Assembly: GCA_017509605.1 (NCBI GenBank)
Contig: JAFWPH010000003.1
Span: 1-64,000 of the forward strand
Reading direction: 5' to 3'
DNA: 64,000 bases
From: Bacteroidaceae bacterium
Lineage (GTDB): Bacteria; Bacteroidota; Bacteroidia; Bacteroidales; Bacteroidaceae
A model generated the notes under the pieces. It saw only the letters and a list, made by a program, of their open reading frames with translations. It had not been told where the DNA came from and ran no database searches. The position numbers and the translations under genes were made by a program. Positions 45,601-53,757 of the stretch are shown piece after piece. Numbering within the stretch: the stretch's first letter is position 1; every line of letters begins with the position of its first letter.

Positions 45601-48600
45601 AGGCGAAGAGTGGCATGAGATCATGATGAGTGTGGAGTGCCAGGGTAAGGCTGCACTTCAGATTCCAGTCAAGGCATATGTTTACCCTGGAGATCCAGAA
45701 CTCATGGTCTATTCCAACTCTTTCCATCTGAATATCGCAGAGGGCGCTACCACTCCATATTGGATTAACATCAAGAACGGCGGAAAGGGTGCCACGGGCA
45801 ACATCCATTTGGAGATTCCGAATGCGAAGTGGATTTCCACACACTGTACCCAATATCCCTCCCTGGACTTCGATGAAGAACTGGGCATACCCGTCTATTT
45901 CACAGCGACCGACGATATGCCGCTCAATTCTGAATACATGACACAGTTCCATATTTATGGGGAGAACGGCGGTTCAATAGCCATCACAGGACGCATCAAG
46001 GTGGTGAGCGAGAAAACGGGACGCGTGTTAGTTGATGCCGTTGACGAGGGAACATTCTATTATGATGAACAGCCTCATGTGGTTGGAGCTTTCGTACAGA
46101 TCAAGGATCCCTATAGCAACAGAGTGGTCGCTTCCGGCTATACCGATGATAAAGGTCTGTTCTTGTCCCCTGAACTTCCGTGCGGTTCATACAACTGCAC
46201 CGTCAGTGCGGACATACACGCCGATTTCACCGACATGGTCTATGTCGAGGCCGCTGAAATCGATACATTGGAGGCGTTCATGCCCATCGCTCCCATCACC
46301 TATACTTGGAAGGCTTATCCCACAACCATTGAGGACGAGTATGAGTTCCGTCCCGAGACTGAGTTCGTGGCACATGTGCCCACAGCTGTGGTCATCATTG
46401 ACTTTGCCAATGAACTACCTAAGGAGATGGAGGTTGGTGACACGGCTGTGGTGATGGCTACAGTCACCAACCATGGACTGGTGGAGGCTGAGGATGTCAA
46501 TGTGTGGTTCGCAGACCATGACATGTTTGATGCCGAAGCCAAGGTCAAGCATTTCGATGTCATCCCTGCAGGAACCACTCAGTTTGTTCCGGTTGTAGTG
46601 ACACGAAAAGAATACGCGCATGAGGTCAACATCCGTGAGAAAGCCGGACTTGATTGTGAAGTCTCTGCGCACAAGGAGATGTTTGCCGGCTTCCGTCGTC
46701 GTTGCAATTACCAAACCCACCGATGGGACACCATCCAGGTGACGAATTCTTTCCCACTGCCTGTTCCGAGTATTGCCTGCAATCTGAGGTTGCCCGGTGG
46801 GATACTCAGGCCATTCCCCATGCGAATACCTGGAGGCATACCTGTGATACCGCCACAGAGAACGCCTAAACCCACCAAACCAAGCAAGGACAGGGCTCCG
46901 TATTGGAGCGATATCACCAGAATACCCCAGTTCGAGGGTGAGGAAGAGCTCGAGAACTGTCTTGATGATTGCTTTGAGGACCTCCCCGACCAACTGGATG
47001 ACTGGAAAGAGAATCTTGACGACCTGATTGCAGCCGCAAAAAGGGCTGGTAAGAAGCAAATTTCACGCCGAGCCTTGTTAGGGTCTTTAGGCCCGATGTG
47101 GAACGCTGCCAAACTTGGATGGGATTTGGGCAAATGGATTGACGAGTGTCTGATTCCTGCCTACCCGCCACTGTGGGAGTACATGCATGGCGATGGTACC
47201 GGTTATGATGTCAACAGCCGTGTGCATATAGTGACTGCAGCAAATGCGGAATACGACATCACTGAAGAGCAGCTGCAGAATATCGCCAAATCGTATAAGA
47301 TGTATCAACTGCTCACGACATATATGGACGAGAGCGTCTCCGACGACGTGATCGACAGCCTTGAGCAAGTGGCTGTTTCTGAAGGCTATGATGCTCTTTT
47401 CGACCAAATCGAACAAGGAGTGGGCATGCTGGCTAAGAGCATAAAGGAAGCTATGCCGGGCGGATGCACAAGAGTCAGGGTGCAATTCCCACAGACTGCA
47501 GTGTTCACTCGTGAGGCATTCCAAGGTGTGCTGACTATCAACAACACTGCTTCGAAGCCTCTCACCGACATTGAACTCAAGTTCCGTATCGAGGATGCTG
47601 ACGGAAACGACTGCACAGCGCTCTTCCAGATTGTCCCAACCTACAACCTGACGGATGTGGCGCTGGATACTGAAGGCAAGGGTACAATTGCGGAAGGAAG
47701 TAGTGGAACCTACGATATCTTGTTTATACCCACGAAGAACGCCGCGCCGACAGAGTCAGTGGAATACAGGTTCACGGGGGCTATTACCTTCACTAACCCC
47801 AACACGGGCATACCTTTCTCCGCAACTTTATTCCCCGTCGCGCTCACAGTAAATCCGACTCCCGACATCGATGTGCATTATTTCCTGCAGAGAGATGTGC
47901 TTGGAGACGACGCTCTGACCGAAACGGTTGAACCGTCGGTTCCCGCCGAACTCAGTGTCTTGCTCAACAACAAGGGATACGGCGATGCCAACAATGTGCG
48001 TTTCTACGTCAAGCAACCGCAAATCATCGAGAACGAGAAAGGACTGATCATCGATTTCCAGATTGTCAGCTCAAGGCTCAATGGCGAGGAAACTCATGGT
48101 ATTGACGTGAACAAGGAACAGTCTATCGTGGACTTCGGTTCCATTCCCGCACATTCCGCAGCCTACGCACAGTGGGAACTCACATCATCCCTCTTGGGAC
48201 ATTTCGGTGATTACGACGTGTCGCATTCGCATATCACCGGCTATGGCAACAAAGCGCTTTCCATCATTGACAATGTATCCATACATGAGCTGATGCGCAG
48301 CATCGACACCTCGAACGACGGCAATAATTTGAAGGGATTCCTTGTGAATGACATTCAGGATGCAAACAACGAGCCCGACGCCATCTATCTCAGCGATGGT
48401 GCAAAAGAAGATGTCCATACTGCCCTTAGCGCACAATTGACCAAGGTTGACGGCAATGTCTATAGACTCGTCATGACGCCATCAGTGGAGGGCTGGAACT
48501 ACAAGAACATTCTCACTCCCACAGGAAAGATGACCATCCAGAAAGTAGTGCGCCTGACGGATGGCAAGCAGATGAGCACACGCAACTTCTGGGTAACCAA

Positions 48601-49207
48601 TGTGACCCTCGATGACATCCTCAAGCCGACCTACGAGAATCGTTTGCATCTTGCCGTGGATTTCGACGATGTCAAAGAGCAAACCTTCGAAATCACATTC
48701 TCACCACGCCCAGATATCGTCTTGGATATTGCCGAATTCTCTGGTATTCCTGAGACTGACTATGCGCTTTCCGACCCCGTCAGGATGTTGACTGTCAAGT
48801 TCAATAAGCCTATTGATCCGACGACTTTCACTGCCGATGACCTTCGGCTGATGGTCCAAGGAGAACTTCAGGATATGAGTGATGTCAAGATTGTCCGCAT
48901 AGATGACCAGACTTACCGTATCGACCTTAGCACTCTTCCTGTCATCGACGGCCTTTATGTTTTGACAGTGCAGACCTTTGGAATTACAGATAGGGAAGGA
49001 TATCCTGGCGAATCAGGCAAGAGTGTGAAATGGATTGTGTTCCAAGGTGAGGAAACATCGGTTTCAGAATTCACAGCCATCTCACATGGCAAACGTGTGT
49101 ATTCTTTAAGCGGAGTCCTTGTCAGTCCAGAAGCTGATCAAAAGACCATTGATGGATTGCCTCGGGGTATATACATCATTGACGGTAAGAAATATCTTAT
49201 CAAATAA
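42623..49207 (+). CDS. Giant secreted protein with cohesin-like and Calx-beta-like domains
   Basis: The 2194-residue protein has a signal peptide (YLITLLATLLLGVQNTLG). Residues about 30-160 look like a cohesin: 'VVALQFTLTVPEGISLD' and 'NKAVKGSTGILMTIGF' align with the cohesin core. CARDB-like domains lie near 165-285 and 710-815, and four Calx-beta-like modules at about 288-388, 389-494, 495-610 and 611-709 (each ending in 'DND', 'DDD' or similar). A carboxypeptidase-regulatory-like part comes near 1130. A proline-rich linker at 1391-1423 leads into a mostly helical domain (about 1446-1613) with paired cysteines, the only helical part. More beta domains follow, and a sorting-like tail (PRGIYIIDGKKYLIK) ends the protein. 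A surface scaffold or adhesin is the best guess; no enzyme domain is seen. Confidence 0.75.
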   Translation: MNATTMRTRYLITLLATLLLGVQNTLGQNTLTIPDLTVMLEQPATLSVELDNKDEVVALQFTLTVPEGISLDATTAKMSDRSNGHNVTMRKTGDNAYTAMVASGQNKAVKGSTGILMTIGFTALSPLKPGDKASLALTNVIISGKDSRNIATGGSGGTITISRIPDLTVKGITCDKQTINPGEQVKVSWQVENIGQLATASGWSEQVSLVSEDGNQRKLIATTRHDAVIAVGATVNRQAEITLPQLIGIDGNIRLQVRVVPDSEAGEPSVAQANNTINGEKTLWLNRLLYCELTPQRIEENGGRSVALKVSRSGSWMNAETFTVSATADSRVAFPSTITIPANQSAAVINVSVTDNTELDDNSTVTMTVTGNDYPESTGSFDIIDNEVPSLTVTAMNDKGKEVSEVQEEGSFIVHVVAEKAPQKDVTLTFSSDLPKRFSYPSQSVLKAGKKEVDIQVTAIDDDLSDIEQVATFTVSALGYGKTEFSLALLDNDAPTLELILMPNIVSEGAGAGAVSGTIRRTSNINKYAAIRLSDNSDGALQYQNTTLNMEKGVEEVYFTMGPTDNGVVDGKRTYTITAAVYSTACRCSATERSDGYVTAELTVLDDDGPTIVITPSVQNVKEGNNATLTISRNAKTTEAITVQLNCDGNHNAQFPATVTIPAGKESVDVSVAFPENNVKGDSKALVFSAISDGFEMGTCIVNVIDQSMPDATVTGLKSDRFDIKVNETVNLTYTVNNTGITDLPDTTDIVVFIGGTAVATQKLGKKVAPGTSLTLNTSVNYFSNTGVLPVCVTVNPYKTVKEISYANNTSNQLQMIVSAPFTVSAFMVGKDDCTPGETVKVEGKIDGSDDAISQAEVEIYYILDGYRLTTKAYTNDNGEFSTDITLMNGLYGSYKCGACYPGEDVTTAMATVNVFGLIIERGANPCFYLKPTEVRTGTVLIHNPAAVALQGVRLTIGTVPDNLTFKGSIPSTIPADGTVELSYVITGEAESEGEEWHEIMMSVECQGKAALQIPVKAYVYPGDPELMVYSNSFHLNIAEGATTPYWINIKNGGKGATGNIHLEIPNAKWISTHCTQYPSLDFDEELGIPVYFTATDDMPLNSEYMTQFHIYGENGGSIAITGRIKVVSEKTGRVLVDAVDEGTFYYDEQPHVVGAFVQIKDPYSNRVVASGYTDDKGLFLSPELPCGSYNCTVSADIHADFTDMVYVEAAEIDTLEAFMPIAPITYTWKAYPTTIEDEYEFRPETEFVAHVPTAVVIIDFANELPKEMEVGDTAVVMATVTNHGLVEAEDVNVWFADHDMFDAEAKVKHFDVIPAGTTQFVPVVVTRKEYAHEVNIREKAGLDCEVSAHKEMFAGFRRRCNYQTHRWDTIQVTNSFPLPVPSIACNLRLPGGILRPFPMRIPGGIPVIPPQRTPKPTKPSKDRAPYWSDITRIPQFEGEEELENCLDDCFEDLPDQLDDWKENLDDLIAAAKRAGKKQISRRALLGSLGPMWNAAKLGWDLGKWIDECLIPAYPPLWEYMHGDGTGYDVNSRVHIVTAANAEYDITEEQLQNIAKSYKMYQLLTTYMDESVSDDVIDSLEQVAVSEGYDALFDQIEQGVGMLAKSIKEAMPGGCTRVRVQFPQTAVFTREAFQGVLTINNTASKPLTDIELKFRIEDADGNDCTALFQIVPTYNLTDVALDTEGKGTIAEGSSGTYDILFIPTKNAAPTESVEYRFTGAITFTNPNTGIPFSATLFPVALTVNPTPDIDVHYFLQRDVLGDDALTETVEPSVPAELSVLLNNKGYGDANNVRFYVKQPQIIENEKGLIIDFQIVSSRLNGEETHGIDVNKEQSIVDFGSIPAHSAAYAQWELTSSLLGHFGDYDVSHSHITGYGNKALSIIDNVSIHELMRSIDTSNDGNNLKGFLVNDIQDANNEPDAIYLSDGAKEDVHTALSAQLTKVDGNVYRLVMTPSVEGWNYKNILTPTGKMTIQKVVRLTDGKQMSTRNFWVTNVTLDDILKPTYENRLHLAVDFDDVKEQTFEITFSPRPDIVLDIAEFSGIPETDYALSDPVRMLTVKFNKPIDPTTFTADDLRLMVQGELQDMSDVKIVRIDDQTYRIDLSTLPVIDGLYVLTVQTFGITDREGYPGESGKSVKWIVFQGEETSVSEFTAISHGKRVYSLSGVLVSPEADQKTIDGLPRGIYIIDGKKYLIK

Positions 49208-49258
49208 CAGATAAAACGAAATCTTGAAAGAGCGACCTTCTCAAGATTCTGATGGAAG

Positions 49259-49293
49259 AAGTCCGTGGAGTAATCATCTCTGCGGACTTTTTC
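49259..49293 (+). terminator. Terminator after the cohesin-domain gene
   Basis: AAGTCCGT/GCGGACTT plus GGAG/CTCT form a 12-base stem with two G-T pairs, followed by a short T run. A smaller AATCTTGA/TCAAGATT hairpin lies just before it at 49219. Confidence 0.85.
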
Positions 49294-49298
49294 GATAG

Positions 49299-49343
49299 CC
49301 CCTACCTATGTAGTGACATCTCTGCCGTGTCAGAATGTAGGGG
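49299..49343. other. Second, two-step hairpin behind the terminator
   Basis: CCCCTAC (49299-49305) pairs with GTAGGGG (49337-49343), and inside TGACA (49314) pairs with TGTCA (49328). No T run follows. It lies between the terminator and the DUF4292 promoter; its nature is unknown, possibly the scar of an inserted element. Confidence 0.4.
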
Positions 49344-49411
49344 ATGAATCTTGTTACTCTTACACCCAAATGGCCGGTAAATGTGAATAGTTCTAAAAAA
49401 CGAGGGTTATG

Positions 49412-49443
49412 TTTGGATATTATTGGGGAAATACGTATTTTTG
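49412..49443 (+). promoter_or_regulatory. Promoter of DUF4292-envC
   Basis: TTTG at 49412-49415 and TATTTTTG at 49436-49443 are 20 bases apart, giving a near-perfect promoter 35 bases before the DUF4292 ATG at 49478. Confidence 0.85.
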
Positions 49444-49477
49444 CTTGATAAATTGTAACGCAAAAAGGCAAATTAGT

Positions 49478-50335
49478 ATGAAAACAAAAGCACATTTAGT
49501 TTTATATGCCATGGCATTGTTCGTGATGTCGGTAATGATGGTTTCCTGCGGTTCCACGAAGAAAATCAAGAAGGACGATGACAAGTTGACTTCAAACACA
49601 TCTGCATTCCAGGCGACATCTTTCTTCAACAATGTGGTGGCCAACAAATCTACAGCACAATACCTCACCTCGAAGATCAAGGCAAAAATCACATCGGGAG
49701 GCAAGAACATCTCTACTGGAGGTAACCTCAAGATGAAACGCGATGAGGTCATACAGATCTCTTTGCTCGATCCTATCTTGGGAGTGACAGAGGTAGCGCG
49801 TCTGGAATTCGGAAAAGACAGGGTGCTCTTCATCGACAGGGTGCACAAGAGATATGCTGACGTGCCCTATAGCAGTGTGGATTTCCTGCAGAAAGCCAAC
49901 ATCGATTTCAACGCTCTGCAGTCTCTTTTCTGGAGTGAATTGTTCAAGCCTGGAGCATCACAGGTACAGGCTTCGGATTTCAAAATCACCAAGGCTGACG
50001 CAAAGAATGTGAACATTGACTATACGGATAAGGTGCTCAACTACCAGTTTGTGGCCGCTGCTGCCGATGCACTGCTCAATAAGACCCACATCACAGGTAC
50101 CACTTCGAGCGCTTACTCTCTGAGTTGCGACTATGACGACTATACCGAGTTCAACGGCAAGAAATTCCCCAAGGACATCATTCTGTCGTTCGTCTCTGCA
50201 GCCAAGACCAACAAGATTGAACTGGAACTGTCGTCCATTTCCCAGAACAGTAACTGGGCCACACGCACCGACACACCATCTGGTAGATACACCCAGGTTT
50301 CAGCCGATGAACTATTCAAATCGCTTACGAAATAA
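49478..50335 (+). CDS. DUF4292 lipoprotein
   Basis: The 285-residue protein starts MKTKAHLV and has a lipobox ending 'MMVSCGSTKK', with Cys24 as the acylation site. The Lys/Asp-rich spacer after the cysteine and 'GNLKMKRDEVIQISLLDPILGVTEVARLEF' region identify DUF4292, a LolA/LolB-like fold found in Bacteroidetes lipoproteins. A role in lipid or lipoprotein handling at the outer membrane is inferred from the fold only. An upstream in-frame start at 49409 is ignored since it would cover the promoter and remove the lipoprotein signal from the N-terminus. It ends three bases before the envC-like gene, so the two are coupled. Confidence 0.85.
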   Translation: MKTKAHLVLYAMALFVMSVMMVSCGSTKKIKKDDDKLTSNTSAFQATSFFNNVVANKSTAQYLTSKIKAKITSGGKNISTGGNLKMKRDEVIQISLLDPILGVTEVARLEFGKDRVLFIDRVHKRYADVPYSSVDFLQKANIDFNALQSLFWSELFKPGASQVQASDFKITKADAKNVNIDYTDKVLNYQFVAAAADALLNKTHITGTTSSAYSLSCDYDDYTEFNGKKFPKDIILSFVSAAKTNKIELELSSISQNSNWATRTDTPSGRYTQVSADELFKSLTK

Positions 50336-50338
50336 ATA

Positions 50339-51958
50339 ATGAAAAGAATCCTTTTGTTCGTCTTCTGCGCTCTCATCACTATGAATTCTTTCTCACAGAC
50401 CAGAAAGAAGACGACCACTGCGCCCAAAGCTAAGACGACCACTACCACCACAAGAAAGTCGAATACCACGAAGAAGGCCACAACTACGGCACAGACTCCG
50501 AAGAAAACGACGCAGGCAGCCAAGAAGACCACTTCGTCGAAGGCTGCCCAGACACCCAAAAAAAAGACCACTCAGCAGAAGCCTGCAACTATCAAACAAC
50601 TGAAGAACCAGCAGTCGCAGAATCAGAAGGTCATCAAGGAGAAGAAGGCCGAGACTCAGCAATTGAACAAGTCCATCAAGTCAAACCTCGACAGTGTGGT
50701 GATCCTCGACCGGCAGATTACAGGTCACCAGAACGACATCAACCGTCTGAAAGGCGATATCAAGTCCCTCAATAGCAGGATAGACTCGCTTCAGACACAG
50801 TTGAATCGTCTGACTAAGGACTTGGAGGACCGCAAGGTGAAGTATGCCAAGGCTGTGACAGCCATGCAGAGGAACCACAATGTGCAAGACAAACTGATGT
50901 TCATCTTCTCTGCACAGAACCTGACGCAAATGTACCGCCGTATGAGGTATGTACGGGAATATTCCGCATTCCAAAAGGCACAAGGCGACATTATCCGTGA
51001 GCGGCACCAACAGGTGCAGGCACTGAAAAATGACCTGCTTGACGCCAAGACACGGGTGGCGAGCAACCTCATGCAGGTGGAAGACAAGAAGAAGTCGCTG
51101 GAGGGCATGAAGACCTCCTGCGAGAGTAAGGTAGCTTTCCTCAACAAGAACCTCCAGCAAGTGCAGAAGGAGATAGCTGCCGCCCAAGCTGAGGATGCCA
51201 AGTTGCAGGCGCAGATTGACAGACTCATTCAGTTGGAGATAGAGGCGGAAAAGAAACGTCAGGCTGAAGCGGCTCGTAAAGCCCGTGAGGCTGAGGAGAA
51301 ACGCAAGGCTGAGGAGGCCCGCAAGTTGCGCGAGAAGCGACTGGCTGAGGCCCGTGCCGCCGCCAAGAAAGCAGAGGAAGCCAAGAAGGCCGCCAAGAAC
51401 GCTGAGGAGAAGAAACGGGCCGAGGCCAAACTAAAGGCAGCCAACGCTGAGGTGAAGAACGTGGAGAAAGAGAACAAGAAGGAGGAGGCTGTGGAGCGTA
51501 AGACTGTCGCTAAGGCAAGGACTACGACCGACACCGACACCAAACTCTCATCCAATTTCGCCAGCAACAAGGGCCGTTTGCCTATGCCCATCACAGGTTC
51601 TTATTCGATCGTAGGTCACTACGGACGCTATAATGTGCCTGGACTTAAAGGCGTGGTGTTAGAGAACAAGGGCATCAACATCAAGGGGCAGGCTGGAGCC
51701 ATGGCTCGTGCTGTCTTCGACGGCGAGGTGACGGGTTTCTATGAGTACGGACCAAGCTATACAGTGATGGTGCGTCATGGGAAGTATATCTCAGTCTATT
51801 CGGGATTGTCGTCTGTAAGTGTGTCCAAAGGGCAGAAAGTAAGCACCAAGACTCCTCTTGGCAAGGTGGGCACCAACACCTCAGGTGATTACGTCCTGCA
51901 GTTCCAGTTGCGCACACTCAACAATGACAGACTGAACCCAGAAGCCTGGGTAAGGTAA
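50339..51958 (+). CDS. EnvC-like murein hydrolase activator, degenerate LytM domain
   Basis: The 539-residue protein has a signal peptide (ILLFVFCALITMNSFS), a low-complexity Thr/Lys region (about 20-85), a long coiled coil (about 85-390), with an Ala/Lys/Glu-rich half (KKAEEAKKAAKNAEEK), and a C-terminal LytM/M23 domain (about 415-539). The zinc ligands of active M23 peptidases are missing: the Asp of the 'GxD' motif is Asn447 (GINIK) and the His of the final 'LHFEIR' motif is Gln521 (LQFQLR), whereas the 'HGKYISVYSGL' block remains. Like EnvC and NlpD, it should therefore activate an amidase and not cut peptidoglycan itself. It belongs with the DUF4292 gene. Confidence 0.88.
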   Translation: MKRILLFVFCALITMNSFSQTRKKTTTAPKAKTTTTTTRKSNTTKKATTTAQTPKKTTQAAKKTTSSKAAQTPKKKTTQQKPATIKQLKNQQSQNQKVIKEKKAETQQLNKSIKSNLDSVVILDRQITGHQNDINRLKGDIKSLNSRIDSLQTQLNRLTKDLEDRKVKYAKAVTAMQRNHNVQDKLMFIFSAQNLTQMYRRMRYVREYSAFQKAQGDIIRERHQQVQALKNDLLDAKTRVASNLMQVEDKKKSLEGMKTSCESKVAFLNKNLQQVQKEIAAAQAEDAKLQAQIDRLIQLEIEAEKKRQAEAARKAREAEEKRKAEEARKLREKRLAEARAAAKKAEEAKKAAKNAEEKKRAEAKLKAANAEVKNVEKENKKEEAVERKTVAKARTTTDTDTKLSSNFASNKGRLPMPITGSYSIVGHYGRYNVPGLKGVVLENKGINIKGQAGAMARAVFDGEVTGFYEYGPSYTVMVRHGKYISVYSGLSSVSVSKGQKVSTKTPLGKVGTNTSGDYVLQFQLRTLNNDRLNPEAWVR

Positions 51959-51987
51959 TTTGGATTATAGCTTTTAGGCTTTAGGCG

Positions 51988-53052
51988 TTAGATGATAAGC
52001 CCATGTAATAATTGGAGATAGAGGGGGATGGCCTCTTCTATCTCTTTTGTTTTGATGAATTCGTCAGCTGTGTGGCTGCGTGATGATTCTCCAGGTCCCA
52101 TTTTCAGTGAAGGAAAACGCATGAGCGCTTGGTCGGAGAGGGTTGGTGATCCGAACGGCACGCGTCCCATCGCCTTGGCACGAAGCACGAAAGGATGGTC
52201 TTCTGGTATGCTCGACGAACTCAGTCGGAACGACCTTGCTTTCACCTCAGACTTCACGTTTTTGACGATTTCATCGAAGATTTCCTCATTCGTGTAGCAT
52301 TCATTACTGCGTACATCTACCGTAAACTGGCAGGTGTCGGGAACAACGTTATGCTGGGTGCCGGCCTGGATGATGGTCACCGTTGTTTTCACAGGGCCCA
52401 ACAAGTCCGTCTGTTTCGGAAAAGTGTGGGTTTTGAACCATTGAATATCTTCCATGGCTTTGTAAATGGCATTCTCCCCCTCGTTACGTGCCGCATGTCC
52501 TGCCTTGCCATGAGCGGTGAGGTCGAGCACCATCAGTCCCTTCTCAGCAATGGCAGGCTGCATGCTGGTAGGTTCGCCCACAATAGCAAAAGTAATCTTT
52601 GGTAGCAGTGGCAAAACCGATTCTATGCCGTTTTTTCCTGATACCTCTTCTTCGCATGAGGCGAGATAGACAAGGTTGTAACTTTCTTCTTCCTTCGACA
52701 AAATTCTGAAAACCTGCAACAGACTGACCACTCCACCACCACAGTCGTTGCTTCCCAAACCGTAGATGCGACCATTCACCTCTTCAGGAGTGAATGGGTC
52801 TTTTGTCCATGCTGGCACGGGTTTTACCGTGTCGAGATGGGCATTGAGAAGGATGGTAGACTTTTGGACATCGAAATGATCGGTAACGCACCAGATGTTG
52901 TTGCCGTGTCGGCGGTAGCCGATACCCATGCCTTCCAATTGATGGCAGAAGTAATCGGCAACGGCCTGCTCGTCTCGGCTCACTGAGGGTATGCTGATCA
53001 TTCCCTTGAGCATGTCGATGGCATCTGAAATGTATTTTGCTACGTCAGGCAT
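51988..53052 (-). CDS. M20-family deacylase, ArgE-like
   Basis: This 354-residue zinc peptidase-family protein has the metal and catalytic motifs 'LNAHLDTVKP' (His and the catalytic Asp), 'GSNDCGGGVVSLL' (bridging Asp), 'SCEEEVSG' (general base and ligand Glu), 'VGEPTSMQPA' and the distal 'SHTADEFI' histidine. In Bacteroidetes the closest arginine-pathway member removes the acyl group from N-succinyl- or N-acetyl-citrulline, but DapE- and LysK-like relatives are similar. No other arg gene lies nearby, so the substrate is left open. It converges on envC with a gap of 29 bases. Confidence 0.85.
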   Translation of the reverse strand: MPDVAKYISDAIDMLKGMISIPSVSRDEQAVADYFCHQLEGMGIGYRRHGNNIWCVTDHFDVQKSTILLNAHLDTVKPVPAWTKDPFTPEEVNGRIYGLGSNDCGGGVVSLLQVFRILSKEEESYNLVYLASCEEEVSGKNGIESVLPLLPKITFAIVGEPTSMQPAIAEKGLMVLDLTAHGKAGHAARNEGENAIYKAMEDIQWFKTHTFPKQTDLLGPVKTTVTIIQAGTQHNVVPDTCQFTVDVRSNECYTNEEIFDEIVKNVKSEVKARSFRLSSSSIPEDHPFVLRAKAMGRVPFGSPTLSDQALMRFPSLKMGPGESSRSHTADEFIKTKEIEEAIPLYLQLLHGLII

Positions 53053-53133
53053 AGAGATGCAGTATTGGGGTTAATGGATCGAATTCTGATTATTGGATGT
53101 TCAATGCTCAATGGTCAATGTCCAAAAATGCGG

Positions 53134-53201
53134 TTAAGCGAGCGCAGAGGGCAAACTTGTTTGCACTATGCCAGGCGTGAGCATTTTAGGCGAAGCCAAT
53201 G
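53134..53201 (+). repeat. Intergenic hairpin repeat, copy 2
   Basis: Contains TTAAG, GCGCAGA, a GCAAA/TTTGC hairpin with loop CTTG, then TATGCC and GGCGAAGCCAATG. The left half resembles the element at 60660, and the right half (TATGCC to CCAATG, 35 bases with about 26 identical) resembles the tandem repeats at 54897. TTAAGC at 53134 and GCTTAA at 53202 are inverted ends. It lies between the CYTH and M20 genes. Confidence 0.55.
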
Positions 53202-53210
53202 GCTTAAATC

Positions 53211-53684
53211 CTAATCCTGCCACGTCTTGTAAGGGTGTGTGGTGAGGTAGGAGTTACGATAGCGACGGTCTTTAGTTACATCCTCTCCGAGAAAATCGGG
53301 GATTTCAAAGGGCTCATTTTCGTAGGCGAGCTCGATTTCTGCTACGACAAGTCCCTCGTTTTCACCGAAAAACTCATCGACTTCAACTATGTGCTTTCCA
53401 TTTTTCACCAACCATCTTTCCTTTTGAATACGTCCGGGCCGACATAGTTTCATCATTTCCTTGGCGTCGGCTATGGGTATCTCGTACTCAAACTCGCTAC
53501 GGCCCAGTCCCTTTGAGTCGGACGGACCTTTGATGGTGAGAAAACCTTTGTCACCGTAAATGCGGACGCGTACTGTGATGCCTGGTGCTGTGTTGAAATA
53601 GCCTTGTTCGATATAGTTGTGTTCGTAGGCTTTGCTCTTGTAGTCGCCGACCACTAAGAACTTGTGCTCGATTTCAATTGCCAT
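53211..53684 (-). CDS. CYTH-domain protein, probable triphosphatase
   Basis: This 157-residue protein starts 'MAIEIEHKFLV', the ExExK motif of CYTH/TTM proteins, followed by 'GITVRVRIYGDKGFLTIKG', 'SEFEYEIPIADAKEM' and 'VEVDEFFGENEGLVVAEIEL', which supply the Arg, Lys and Glu residues lining the tunnel that binds triphosphate and metal. The size fits bacterial members such as the tripolyphosphatases. The start is the ATG at 53684; a TTG three codons upstream is ignored. It lies 74 bases after prfB on the same strand and may share its transcript. Confidence 0.9.
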   Translation of the reverse strand: MAIEIEHKFLVVGDYKSKAYEHNYIEQGYFNTAPGITVRVRIYGDKGFLTIKGPSDSKGLGRSEFEYEIPIADAKEMMKLCRPGRIQKERWLVKNGKHIVEVDEFFGENEGLVVAEIELAYENEPFEIPDFLGEDVTKDRRYRNSYLTTHPYKTWQD

Positions 53685-53757
53685 TATTATCAATAATTGG
53701 GAGTTAAATTGGGAGTTGAAAAGGACTTTACAATAATTTCAGATACATCTATTCCGT

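Noticed and set aside
39336-49207. Cellulosome
   Set aside because: Cohesin- and dockerin-like domains are present, but there is only one of each, and no glycoside hydrolase in these proteins.
50339-51958. Active M23 peptidoglycan endopeptidase
   Set aside because: Two of the zinc ligands are replaced (Asn447, Gln521).
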